From NCBI GenBank assembly GCA_023333565.1, contig JAJKFH010002859.1:612218-676217 (forward strand): DNA of 64,000 nucleotides, read 5' to 3'. Within the stretch, counting starts at the first letter, position 1. Every line of letters begins with the position of its first letter. The notes below the pieces were generated by a model that was not told the origin of the DNA, made no database searches, and saw only the letters and a program-made list of their open reading frames with translations. Origin of the DNA: Puffinus mauretanicus. Its lineage: Eukaryota; Chordata; Aves; Procellariiformes; Procellariidae. Below, in pieces: positions 23,159 through 35,300 of this stretch. Made by a program: the position numbers and the translations under genes.

Positions 23159-23231
23159 AAAAAAAACCAAACCAAACAAAAAAAACCCACCACAACCCAA
23201 ACAACACCCAAACCAGAAAAAAAGAAACCCC
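23159..23231. repeat. A/C-only low-complexity tract
   Basis: About 70 bases are almost entirely A and C on the plus strand, with irregular AAACC/CAAAC units. It resembles, on the opposite strand, the TTTGG repeat at 33649-33673. Confidence 0.85.
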
Positions 23232-25774
23232 ATTCTAGACATTTTTTAATAAGAACTCCTACCCTAGATATTTTGTAATAATACAGAAATTATCTGTTGT
23301 GGGGGAGTACTGCACTGCAGTCAGTCCAGGTGTAGTCATTATGTTGAGGTCATATTTCTGTGTGCTGCTTGTTCAGTACTGCATGATGTAAGAATTAAAA
23401 ACAAGCTTTCTTCTCCTCCCCAAAAAATAGTTTGGGATGTTTCAATTTTTTGAACCCCTGATGCCACACTATGGCCTGTTTTTTCTTTTCCATGTCATAA
23501 ATTTTACAAGCAGTCTGATTATTGCATTCCCAATATTGCTTAATTTTCTTCTGCCTTCAAAGTTCATTATCATTTATGAGATTGTAACATGAACTTTAAT
23601 TACTTGTAACTGGATTCTCACTAGGGATTTAAAACAAACTAATTTTGCACTCTACCTTTAGGGAAAGGAGTATGACCAAACTTTAATATACACTGTGGAG
23701 TAGAAAATATGTATAATAAAACTGAGTATATCTAAGGGTTTTGGGTAGGATTCCTTTTACCTAATTTTACAGGTCTACAACCTGGATGTCTATATCTGAG
23801 CTAGTTACCTAAGGTTCACTTCTAGTCAACAGGGATAAATAGGCACTTCCAGAGGCACAAGATCAATTTAGTCGCCCCCTTTTAAATGCCTCCATTGATT
23901 TTAAAAGAGGTCTAGACTGCTATGTACACTAAAGAATTTGTAACAATGGATAACTGTTTCCTCTAGATCATCTATATCATCTGTTGTGGGAGACAAAACA
24001 CTGCACTGACCCAGTGAGGCAATTCTTACGCTGATGTTATAGATGTGTCTGTACATTGCTTGTTAAATGCTGGACAGTGCAACATACACAAATACTTCCT
24101 TTACGCATATAACAAATCAGTTATATAGAGAGGATCCTTTACCTGGCATGCATGCAAGTACGAGCATAGAAGGATGCACATACAGATGCACGTGTACCGA
24201 TACACCCAATGAGAAATGAGATCATACCAGCATTGTCCTAGACCAAAACCAAATGCTGTATGGTTTCATCATAGGTCTGCCATCTTGGGCAAAATAAAAC
24301 CAGTTTTAGAATAGAAGACTGAAGCAGACATGACAATCCAGGTATGGATATAGTCTGGATCACACCACTTCTGTGAAAAAATCTAAGTTTGGTAAATGAT
24401 AATTTTTAAGTCCCCAAACTTAAAATCTAGGGGATTACTAGACTATGTATATGTTGGGCGGGGAGGGTTCCTGAAAATTTAGGACAGATTTTTGCACGTT
24501 TCTCCCAAAAGGGTTATAAAAATAGCTATTGTCTCAGAATAGAAATCATGCGGTTTTGTAGGGGTGTGTATTTTGAATGTCTATGGCTTAGGTCATGGAA
24601 AGGCCAGATTTTTGTGGCCAAAGTTGGAGTTCACAAGGTTTTTCTTAGCTGTAACAGTGAGATCTGTATCATCATCTTTCCTGATCTATTTTGCTGAGTG
24701 TTTTTTATTGCTTTCTATAAGAAAGCTAGCACTATATACCAGCCAGTTTCAGTGTATAAGGATAACACTCATTGTAATCTTGTGATGCACAGAAACGGAA
24801 TCTAAAAAACCTAAATATTCTGATATTTTAAATCTGTAATTTGCTCTTAAGTATTCCTCAGCAAAACACTTCAAGTAAGTGGCCTTCTCGAGAAGCAGGA
24901 CATCTGTTTTCCAATTTCCTTTGTGTTTCTTTTTTTTGATTTTTTTTTAAAGCTTGTATTCTACATGACCTATTCTCAGTAAGTTTCTGGAAAATCTTGA
25001 ATCAAGGTTGACAGTTTTCCAGTAAATGACTATTCAGATGAGATATAGTCAGTCTTAAATATAAAGAGCTAACATTTTTCAGAAAGATTTCATAGTTCCC
25101 TTTCTTTTCAGTCAGCAGTTTGGAGGATATTGCTGCTACCCATCCTAGTGTGACTACAAAAGTCTTATGTGTATTTTATTCTCTTTTTTTTTTTTTTCCT
25201 CGTTAGTTAACGTTCACAACTGCACACCAAAGCAGGTTCCCATACGTGAGAACCATGGTGAATTTTTTCAGCTGCTAGATACGAACATTTTCATCTCTAG
25301 CTTTGGTGGTAGTGGGTCCTTTCATTGGGAAATAACTGTACAGGAATGGAAAAACTGCTGGAAGAAATAAAAAATTCTCCTGAATCATCATTCTTGCTTT
25401 AAATAATATTTTCCGGTAAAGATTTTTTTCCCAGCTATTTCCATTTCTAATCTTCAGACACTGATTTCTTCTCACCTCAAGTCCCTCTAACTTCTGACCT
25501 GGTCTATGCTACCCTCAAAACACTGCCAAATATTTTTTCTAATTTTGCGGTAACTCCCATGTTTACGAAAGGAATACTAGCTCCTGCAGCAACTTTTCTC
25601 CTACACAATGTACAATTATGCAGAATATGAAGCGCATGCTGCTTTATGAGATTTATATGCCAGCACAGGTGAAACTTGAATTTTCTGGGATCAGTGCCCA
25701 GACAATGAAGTCATCAGAGGAGATACGGCACAACCAGAAGCTTAGTTAAGGCAGTATGGGAAGGGTTGTAGGAG
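23232..25774. other. AT-rich noncoding DNA, no gene seen
   Basis: No supported gene. A T14 run lies at 25184-25197. Frames at 24564-24785 and 25167-25370 have no domain content. Confidence 0.5.
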
Positions 25775-26040
25775 GAGTTTAAAAAGGTGCTAAAGGGTCA
25801 CCTCTCCCTCGTCTCCGTGCCGCAGCCCTAACGAGAGCGGTGCGGGGCCTGCCGCAGGTGCTGGAAGGGAAAAGGGGGAGGCGGAGGGCAGGGGGCTGGG
25901 GCAGCCCTGCTGCCTTCAAACCCGTGTGTGGCTGGAGCACGGGTTTCCTCCCACCCGCCTGGAGTGGGTGGAAGCGTGTGCCTCAAGCAGCACGCTCGCG
26001 ACGGGTTTCCTTGCAATGCCTGTGAAAACCAGCGCTCGTG
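25775..26040 (+). promoter_or_regulatory. CpG-rich block with TATA-like box, candidate promoter or enhancer
   Basis: A TTTAAAAAGG element at 25778-25787 is followed about 20-30 bases later by a pyrimidine-rich CCTCTCCCTCGTCTCC stretch where initiation would be expected. After it come about 240 bases of GC-rich DNA with roughly 18 CpG dinucleotides by my count, in an AT-rich neighbourhood. An AGGGTCA nuclear-receptor-like half-site lies between the TATA-like box and that stretch. Frames across the block (25840-26025 plus, 25828-26016 minus) lack known domains. It could be a small CpG island promoter for a noncoding transcript, an enhancer, or a GC-rich patch without function. Confidence 0.35.
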
Positions 26041-28722
26041 GCCTCATGGCAAATCAGCCAAGCTGTTGAACTGTGAACTATAATTAGCAAATGCTCTTCC
26101 AGAAAACCAGAATGAGAAATGGGGTTAAAGAAGCATTATAATCTGTTGTGGGGCCTCTTAAGAGTAAATTAATTTTCCCAATTAATACGCAGGACACTGA
26201 TGTATGAACCATGTTCTCAACTTTTAATTTACTATTTAATTTTAATCTTTGTTTTCTTCTGTTCTCTTGAAATAGCGTGCTTAAAAATAAAATGCGTTTT
26301 GAGTGTATTTTTCATGATATTGTACTGCCAGCTGTTCCTTTGGTAAATGAATGTTAGAATTGACTTCTTGATATGTTTACTGCTAAATCATTAAATATCA
26401 CACCTCGCCTATTAGATACCTGGCAAGCATGGTATTAGATAAATGTAAATAGACAAGATTATTTTCCATTCCCATTAGAGTCTAAAGCCAGTCTACATCT
26501 ATTTCTTCACTGAAGTTGCTGTAGTAGGTGATGGGGTAGATATTTTTATCCTTTTTTTCTGTTAGATTTCTTTATCCTGTCACTTTCAACTGATGCTAAG
26601 TAGCATGAAGTACATAACCACCAATTCTTAATACATCAGAAAGAATCCAAAGCCAAATCTCACAGGGAGGAAAATTATTAACTTTCTTGCATCTTTTGCT
26701 ACACTTCTTCATACATTTTTTTTTAAAATGTTGCAGTATCCTGCTAGGTATGGTTTTGGAGATATTCTTTGTATTCTGCTTATTATCCAGTGATATTAAA
26801 TTATGTGGAGCAAATATTTGTTGGAATATACACATGTAAGAATTACTCTAGAAGGTTTCCTAGACTACAGTTTTTTTGCCCTTGGCTTATTGTTTGAGAA
26901 ATGATGGAAAAACATATGGACATGTATCAGTACATGCATGGGTAATTTCAAGTGTTGCTTCACACTTGAAGTGTGAGTCAATCTATTATGCAAAAAAAAA
27001 TGACACTTTTGATGAGGCCAGAACTGCCAGTGGGAGAATAGTGATATTTTATTAATCATTCTTTTTTTTGTAATTATTCCTGTAATAAAACATTGTAAGA
27101 GAACATCAAAAAATCATCTATGAAAGATAATCTTATCCAGAAACTCTTGGGTGCATAAGATTAGGATTCATTTATGATATGTAATTTTAAAACAGTTTCA
27201 AAAGTAATGTGAGAAACCCAAAAGCTTGAGTACTTAAATACCATTTAAATAGCATCAGTGTCATGCATACATAATTTCCACACACACACACCTGCCCCAT
27301 ATCCCCATATTAGTTCTTTCATTTAACTGAAACTGGTAAAACAATCTACACTGCATTCAAATAAAGATAAGCAAACTTCGTTTTTGGTGAGAAGAGAAAG
27401 TTTTGTCTGTGGGAACTATTGGATAAAGGTATTTAAGCCACACTTCTTCCAGAGTTTCTCTTTATTTTGGTGCTTCAATTATTAAATGCCAAGCTTCAGA
27501 TACCACAAGCATGATTTCCAAATACCTCAACAAGCATTAGAAACTTAAAATACAGGACTACATTCTGTACACTGCAGATTTTTGTACTATTTCCCTGGTT
27601 TCCCTCACTTTCTTATATTTTTAGTTTAATTTTGGAACCCTTTTAGTTATAAACAATTTATTAGATCCTATAATGATTTCTAACTTGATAATTAGTGGGG
27701 TAGAGAACCTGCCAAAATCCTCACAGTGAGGGGGAGGTAGGTAGAAGGTACTCAGTCCATTGCTTTCTCAGTGAAAAGATTCTATTTTTACTATGGACAC
27801 ATCAGCATGGGATCTGGACTCTTGCCTTCTGAGTAGGCTTCTAGTTTCTGATTTAAAAGTCTAGTGAAATAATAAATCATCAAGATAATTGTGGTCTCTA
27901 TTTTGCTTCGGGTTCTCTGTAAGAAGCAATACATTCCAGTACCACCCTCAGAGATGCACAGTGTAAAAAAGTATGCCTCGGAGTTGGGTTTCTTTTGTTG
28001 TTGGGGTTTTTTTGGTTTTGTTTTTTTGCTTTGTTGGGCTTTTTTTTTTTCATCTGCCACATTTCTCCCATCTGCTGGGACATATCCTGGCTGGCTCTTT
28101 GAGGTGGAAGAGGATGTGTCTTATCTGGTCATATTCAAAGTGGGTTTTGTGGTTTTTGGGTCAGATACCACATCTTTACTTTTTTTTAATAGAAAATTAA
28201 GAACACTTATGTCTCTAGATTTACATTATAAATAAGACTCATATAATCTACTTGCAGCAGCAGCATTTAGACTTTTTATTGAATTGCACAACTAATTGGG
28301 GAGATAAAATAATTTAGCTTGAAAAAAAGGTGCAGATTACGTGGAGACTATTCACAAGCATACGTTTCTTCCATTATGGGTCTTTTCATGAATGCACAGT
28401 CCATCATTATGTGAGCACAACTACATATGTATAGGATTCTTTACATCACATTAGCCAGCTCCTAGATCTTTTGGCAATTACTTTTATTGCTATTTTTACA
28501 GTTACTCTTATCATTTTCTTTCATCTTTATTAGTTTAATTGGTACCACATTATTTTGTTTCACCCGATTTTCATCTAATTTCTCTTCCCGAACTTTGTGC
28601 CTGTTCATATAAACATCAACTGATTTTGAAGATTATAGTTTGGCTGTGTTATCAAGGACTACATGTGGGGGAAAAAGACACTCTCTGGAATTAATTAAAG
28701 CAATTACGGTACCAATATACTG
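26041..28722. other. AT-rich noncoding DNA, no gene seen
   Basis: No supported gene. The part from about 26041 to 26480 is rich in AATTA/TTAAT cores and free of simple repeats, so it may be conserved noncoding sequence linked to the CpG block beside it. A T-box-like palindrome lies at 26960-26976. Around 27990-28053 the DNA is a T/G low-complexity tract, and the frames through it (for example 27891-28235 plus) are not genes. Confidence 0.5.
26960..26976. promoter_or_regulatory. perfect palindrome resembling a T-box site
   Basis: TCACACTTGAAGTGTGA has two 8-bp inverted arms around a single G. The arms differ from the established T-box half-site TCACACCT at one base each. A third partial copy (CAAGTGT at 26949-26955) could pair with ACACTTG at 26962-26968. 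T-box binding is inference. Confidence 0.35.
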
Positions 28723-29109
28723 TGTATTGGGTTTGTGTGGCAAGGTTTTGGTAGCAGGAGGGCTACAGGGGTGGCTTCTGTGAGAAGTTGCTAGAAGCTT
28801 CCCCCATGTCCGACGGAGCCAATGCCAGCCGGCTCCAAGACGGACCCGCTGCTGGCCAAGGCCGAGCCCATCAGCGATGGGTGGTAGCGCCTCTGGGATC
28901 ACATAGTTAAGAAGGGGGAAAAGATGCTGTGCAACAGCAGCTTAAAGAGGGGAGTGAAAATATGTGAGAGAAGCAATCCTGCAGACACCAAGGTCAGTGA
29001 CGAAGGAGGGGGAGGAGGCGCTCCAGGCGCCAGAGCAGAGATTCCCCTGCAGCTCGTAGTGAAGACCATGGTGAGGCAGGCTGTCCCCCGCTGCAGCCCA
29101 TGGAGGTTA

Positions 29110-29450
29110 ATGGTGGAGCAGCCCATGGAGGACCCCACCTGCAGCCCATGGAGGACCCACACCAAAGCAGGTGGATGAGCCCAAAGGAGGCTGTGACCCT
29201 GTGGGAAGTCCATGCTGGAGCAGGCTCCTGGCAGGACTTGTGGACCCATGGAGAGAGAGGAGCCCACACTGGAGCAGGTTTGCTGGCAGGACTTGTGATC
29301 TCGTGGGGGACCCACGCTGGAGCAGTCTGTTCCTGAAGGACTGCACGCCATGGAAGGGACCCACACTGGAGCAGTTCATGATGAACTGCAGCCCGTGGGA
29401 AGGACTCACATTGGAGAAATTCATGTGGGAGGGACTCCTCGCTGGAGCAG
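29110..29450 (+). repeat. degenerate minisatellite inside the family 2 LTR
   Basis: The motif GGAGCAG recurs at 29115, 29217, 29271, 29319, 29368 and 29444, with an altered copy (GGAGAAA) at 29413. Most are preceded by CCCAC(A/G)CTGG-type sequence and by GGACT or GTGGGA segments. Successive units from 29217 on are about 31-54 bases apart. The array belongs to the LTR itself. Confidence 0.75.
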
Positions 29451-29669
29451 GGGAAGAGTGTGAGGAGTCCTCCCCCGAGGAGGAAGGAGCGGCAGAGACA
29501 ACGTGTGATGAGCTGACCCCAACCTCCATTCCCCGTCCCCCTGCGCCGCTCGGGGGGAGGAGGTAGAGAAATCAGGAGTGAAGTTGAGCCTGGGAAGAAG
29601 GGAGGGGTGGGGGAAGGTGTTTTAAGACTTAGATTTTATTTCTCATTATCCTACTCTGATTTGATTGGT

Positions 29670-29675
29670 AATAAA
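29670..29675 (+). terminator. AATAAA polyadenylation signal of the family 2 LTR
   Basis: A canonical AATAAA lies in an AT-rich stretch about 190 bases before the LTR end. It is followed by T-rich and then GT-containing sequence, as expected for an R/U5 boundary region. Use is inferred. Confidence 0.5.
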
Positions 29676-29863
29676 TTAAATTAATTTTTTCCCCAAGTTG
29701 AGTCTGTTTTGCCCATGACAGTAACTGCTGAGTGATCTCTCCCTGTCCTTACCTCGACCCACGAACCTTTTGTTACATTTTCTCTCTCCTGTCCAGCTGA
29801 GGAGGGGAGTGATAGAGCGGCTCTGGTGGGCACCTGGCATCCAGCCAGAGTCAACCCACCACA

Positions 29864-31559
29864 TATTGAAATCAGGGAAATCTCCAAAAGATGTGACTAA
29901 GATCTACATCAGTGGGATAGTTTCAAGCAGGCATTTCAGAAAACTTAACATTGTTCCATTATTCTGTAGGGTCCAGAAGTTATTAAGTTATTCCTTTTGA
30001 AAATGTAGGAAAAATATGTTATTTACTGTATCTTGGAATTTTTGTCAAAGAAATATGTGAAAGAGAGAAGACTTCTCTAGTCAGGAGGGTGAAAGGGTGC
30101 TGTTTTGCAGATGTGGGGAACAGAGTGATTATATGTCCCTCACAAAGACGTTGTACCAAGACAAGATTAGTTCATGATAACTTAGTAAATCTGAGGCCAC
30201 CTCAAACTTTTCAGAAGTGATTCTAAATTTACCTCAGTATAAATAACTAGCTCTTGCATCATGATGAGTTGGCATTAGAAGGCATTTATGCAAAGTCATA
30301 TGGGTGGAAAATATTTTAAAAGCCCTAATCTTTAAATTTTGTAGAAATACTGCTCTTAGCCCCATAGTTTTAGTGTCAGTAAGCATGGAAAAATCTTTCC
30401 AATGTATATGGTAAGCCTCATTACAAATCTACTACAGACAATAAATTTTGCATACTGGCACAAGTTCTCCAGCTATACTTTAAACGGATCTGAGTTCATA
30501 CCCAGAAATTGAAGCAGTTGCAGAACTGAGTCTTGAATTTTATACTTTTAAAATTGACTATTGAATAAAAAAAAATTAAAGTTGTTTAGGAAGCTAAATT
30601 GGAATCACTTCATTATCTAAGCCATTTCTAATTATGGAAGTTGGATTCCTAAATCATGTGGCTTCTGTTGAAAATTTTGCCCAGAGTCCTTCAATAGCTG
30701 AAGGGATGTGGGGAAAATTGGATGGCGAGACATCTAATTGCCACTGCCTTTGAGATGTTTTTGGTAACTGTACCTTTTGTACCTTCTGTGCCTTTTGTAT
30801 GACCACTCTGTTGCATTCAGAGAAAAGGAAAACCAGTTTCATGCTGCTTTTGCAGAGGAAGAGAATCTGTAGCTTTCTTGATAAGGGAGCTCTTGGCTCT
30901 TGCCATGCTGAAGGACAACCAGAGTGCAAGCCTATACTCTCTTCAGTCCATGAGGATATAAATACATTAACTTCATAGTATTTCTAACTGTGTATACAAA
31001 TTTTCTTTTTTTTTCTGTGTATACAGATTTTCTTTTTTTTTTTCCTTTTTTATAAATAATTTTATTATTCTCATGCAACTACTGTAGGATTTTTGAGTGA
31101 TGTTAGAATCCCACTTGTATATGTTGGCGCCTTTTTCAGGGAATCATTTGATTTTGATTAATAAGAAACAAACTATATTTTTAAAAATATGTTTATATAT
31201 ACACAGAGTGGAGGACTGGTTGCTTGCTATTTGTTGGTGTCTGTTTTGGGGATAATGAGGTCAAAATAGCTAACCAGAATTTTAAGAGTTCACTAACATG
31301 ACTTGTTTTCTAACCTAATCAAATGAAACAATAGTACAAGTAAAAAAGTTGTATTTTTGGTTTAGTGAAGTGACTAAAGATATTTCTCTATTACTCCAAG
31401 GCAGCTGTAGAATGACACTTCTTCTAATTACTAGTGGCATTGAGGAAGAAAAATACACATCTGCAATTTTCTTCCTGAATTATATGGATTTCCAACACGT
31501 CACACAGATGATCAGTGAGAATGCTGATGTTCACTAATTTTGTTCAGCACTTCAAGGGT
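29864..31559. other. AT-rich noncoding DNA, no gene seen
   Basis: No supported gene. A 9-10-base irregular repeat (TACCTTTTG, TACCTTCTG, TGCCTTTTG) lies near 30770-30799 and explains the repetitive minus-strand frame at 30654-30929. A 27-base tandem duplication lies at 30988-31041. Confidence 0.5.
30988..31041. repeat. 27-bp tandem duplication, two copies
   Basis: CTGTGTATACAAATTTTC plus T-run (30988-31014) is followed directly by the same unit with one substitution and a longer T-run. It is probably a recent slippage or replication duplication. Confidence 0.85.
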
Positions 31560-32300
31560 TTGCACAGATATGTTAATAATCCCATTAATCTTCTTCCTTT
31601 ATATGTAAATCTGTAGCCCAGATGTTGCATCATTTGCAAATCTTGCAATTAAAACATTTTATAACTTGCAGTTATGCAAAGGGGCAGTAGACTGGAAAAT
31701 GGGTAAAATTGCTTGGCTAGGACATTACCATGGCAACACACTGACCTCTGTTCAATTAGTTACAACTGAAGATCCAGCTATTAATTATAATGGTCAGAAA
31801 AGGATATAATCTAAATCTCCTTTTGCCTTTTTAATATGGACATTTCTCACTCGCTATAAATTTCTGACTTTAAGAGACAAAGCTCCAGACCTGAAGCATT
31901 AAAAGTGATGGTGCTTAAATACTGATGGAAAGTGGAGGACAGTAAAGGAATCTCATTTATCAGCTATATTCAAGGTACTTCTTTAACTTTTTGTAGTCTA
32001 AGCACTCTGTCAGGCAAGCTTCAAAGTGAATATTCGTTATTGCTCATTTTAGCTATTGAAATCTACATTATGTGTACCAGCAATAATGTCTCACTTTAGA
32101 AAGCTACTGTTAATTAGGGCCAAACTAATCACCGTGGGACTTGTGGAAACAGATAGATGCCTCCCTTTGTCAGAGTTTTATATTTTGCTGTAGCAAAGTT
32201 ATTATTTTCTTGGCATGTTATCAAAGAAAAGTTATCTGTTAATTATAGAAGACACTCCAGTTTCTGACACTGCAACAGGCCCACTATAGTCATACAGCAA
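31560..32300. promoter_or_regulatory. candidate conserved noncoding stretch with RFX-like X-box
   Basis: The stretch is largely free of simple repeats and dense in motif-like words. ATTACCATGGCAAC at 31724-31737 matches 13 of 14 positions of the palindromic RFX X-box form GTTACCATGGCAAC. AATTA/TTAAT homeodomain-like cores surround it, for example near 31757, 31783, 32110 and 32240. No open frame of note. The proposal that it is an enhancer is inference; conservation was not testable. Confidence 0.3.
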
Positions 32301-35300
32301 CGCTCTGGCTGGGCAGTAAATACCCTGGTATAGGGTCATTTTTAGGAGGTTGTACAAGGTACACTGCCTCACCACATCCCTTCACATTCACTCCAAAAAA
32401 ATGCAAATCTTGAGTCTGTGACGTATTGGAATTCTCAGGATTTGAATGTCCTTTTTATTTATTTATTTATTTGTTTTCTGGTTAGCTCCACATTATGCTA
32501 ATCAGTAAACAGGAGAAGACCAGGTATTCGGCACAGTGACTTCTTCTCCCTTCCCCCCTGAAGTGCAATATATTCAATATTCATGTAATCAATGCTGATA
32601 CATATTTATACTCTCGCTTATTCTTAGGATGTGGGGGGTTGTGGGTTTTTTTGGTGGTGGTGGTTGGTGGCATTTTGGGGGTTTGTATTTGTAGGGGGTG
32701 GGATTCTGTTTTGTTTTCTTTTTTTTTTTTTTTAAACACTTTGCCCTGATAATTACTGAAAGGCAGGGAGTGAGCAGAATGGCCTGGCTAGGAATAGAGT
32801 CTCAGAATCACTGAACTGGGCAAAAGTTTAGCTAAACACAAGGGGCTGGCAAAATACATGATTGCTCTATAACTGACTTCCAGCAGTTCTGGATTAGACC
32901 CATATAGATTAAAGTGTGCATTTATATATGTATCTTTTATGTAATAACCACCAAGAAATCTCACCCCAGAAGGTGTTTGTGCATTTTTTATGATAGTAAT
33001 ACCCTGCACAGATGGCAAGTGTATAAATTGTATCCCGGTTTTTGCAGCCCCATGCAGGACTCTGATATGAAACAAGAAGCACAGAGCAGTGTGATACCAA
33101 ATATTCACTGAAATTATTTCGGGGTGATCCCTATGCAAGATGCAAATTTGCACCACTTAGACCAAAAAAAAATGCCAGTGAAATCTTCTTAGCAATCATA
33201 ATTACATTGTAGCAAGTGATGGAGAATTACAGCAAGTTCAGGACTCCTTTTAGCATGTCGATTACATAGCTGTAACTGTTTATTGTTGTGATTCTTTCCC
33301 TCTCTGCCTCCGAGGCCCTTACCTGCAAGCCTGCAAGGAATTTACCTGTGCAAGTAACCTCATTGCCTAGGTTTACTTTGCAGTTATTTAAGAAAGCATA
33401 TCAAACCTGTAGCTTGAAGGCAGAGCATGATAAATTACCTTATTTATCATGGGGGTTCCCATATGTATATAACAGCCTATGGTCATTGTACAGTAGATGG
33501 TTCAAAGATGCAAATCCAGCATAATTCATTTCTAAACAGCCTTCAGATAATTTGTGATCCAGGATTGAATACAGAAACTGTAACTTTCCATCCTTCCACA
33601 CACCCCCGCCCCGCAAAGGAGATTTTGCAATAAGTTTTGTTGGTTTTGTTTGGTTTGGTTTGGTTTGGTTTGGTTTTTTTTTCCTTTGTAAACCATATTT
33701 AACTCCCTCTCCTTCATCAAAAGGTGATGTGTACTCTATATCAGTCAGGGTATATGAACAAAACTCTCTCTTTCAGCTTCTTAAAATTATTTTAATAACA
33801 TGCTCTTTCTTATTTTTTTTAAATGAAAGTAAATAGTAAACAAATAAACAGTAAACTCGGAGAAGAATTTGCAGTTACTCTGAGGAAAAGACACATACCT
33901 ATTCCAAAATGTAAGTTAGCCAGATATATGAGGCATTCAGAAGAAGAGATTTAGACAGTCCAATGAAGCAGATGGGGGGGGGGAGGAAGGTTCAGAACAG
34001 AAAGAACATAATTGTAAAAAAATCTTTTGAACCACAAAAAAGACCACTTCTCTGGTTTCCAACATAATCCTCAGCTTTTCTCTGCAAAAGTACATCTGTA
34101 CAATTTTCTTCACACTGTCTAGGCTTCTTACCATTGCCATTTGACTGCACATGCAGAAGAATTTATGTTCTGGATCACAGCACTAGATTTCAGAGGGTGG
34201 TGTCTGGCAGTAGGTAAATTTACTATTATTAAATTCCATTGAGTCAGCAAATTTCCCATATCATTGAAGTTATTTCTGCCTACTTCTACCTCAATTGAGT
34301 TTAATGTTTCCTATTCTTTCCATGAGATATATATTCTGATTAAATTTATTTTCTCTATGTTCCCTAAAAAATAAGTCTGGGCTATCCAAACACTTCAAAA
34401 GTATCTGGTTTACATTTAATCAATATCCTTTTGAGCATTTAAACATTTTCATGATGTCCCTTTTAACCATCTGTTCAAATTAAATAAACCAACTCAATTG
34501 TTTCTTTTTCAATGGGTCATTTTATAAACCTTGCCTTATACAGGATAGTTAGCCTAGACATGTGAGGTTCAGAACCAGAGCATCAAAATAACGTACATTT
34601 GGGATCCAGGAGCAAAATAATGGCTAGACTCTATAACTTTCTCGCATATCTGCTTCTTATTTATTTCCTTTGGCATAGTTTTACAAGTACTCACTTGAGT
34701 AACTGCTTCAAATATTGTATTTATAAGGAAGCAGATTGTGGTACTGCTGAATCTTCATATTCTTCGTACTTTTACTGTAAGTGCTTTGTTAGAGTCTGGA
34801 AGGTAGACCTCAGAGGCTATGTCTATTATAGCAAATAGATGGGGAAAATCCTGTCATCTGGCCCTGCAGATAAAAGGCATAGCACAGCTTTTTCCATATG
34901 GTTAATTTCCCTCCTTCCCTCTCTTGCTCCCTTCCTCCCAAAAGAGTGGCTTGGTCTCTTCTGCCTGCTGAGAGTGGTTCCTGATCTGTGATAGTCCCCC
35001 AAATTATCCCTAAGTATTTTCTGGATGAAACTAGTTGGTACAGGCCAATCTTGTGTCAAGAGAGTGACAACAATGTGTATCATCACATGCCAGTGCTGGT
35101 CTGTTTGGTTTGCTGTCATGGGTGTAGCTGAACAGTTTTATGATCCGTATCCATATGGGAGACTGCAAGTAGACACAGCCTCAGCTCTAGCCACAGATGA
35201 AGTGGCAGGACACTATAAAAGCTGTGTGACAATCCTGGTGCAGCCAAAATGGATATATTCTGAATATCCAGAAGGCTTATTATTTCAAGCTCAGGATTGC

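Larger units (their letters stand above)
28723..29863 (+). mobile_element. complete LTR of an avian endogenous retrovirus, family 2 (about 1.14 kb)
   Basis: Plus-strand LTR from TGTATTGGG to ...CAACCCACCACA. I recognise this sequence as a long LTR widespread in bird genomes. The flanks TACTG (28718-28722) and TATTG (29864-29868) look like a 5-bp target-site duplication with one mismatch. A weakened TATA-like CATAGTTAAG lies near 28900. The middle (about 29110-29450) is a degenerate tandem repeat whose units end in GGAGCAG. An AATAAA poly(A)-type signal is at 29670. Frames of up to 155 codons occur on both strands (for example 28899-29366 minus, 29171-29566 plus), but they arise from the GC-rich repeat and show no viral or cellular domain. 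No internal retroviral region adjoins it, so it is a solo LTR. Confidence 0.88.

Noticed and set aside
28899..29566. Overlapping frames of 131-155 codons on both strands
   Set aside because: They lie inside the family 2 LTR and come from its GC-rich degenerate repeat; no domain is visible and the opposite-strand overlap argues against coding.
32797..32835. Sequence resembling the conserved 3' tail of a bird CR1 (CAGAATCACTGAA..GGGCAAAAG, minus orientation)
   Set aside because: Only about 25 bases look similar, with no continuing homology, so chance cannot be excluded.
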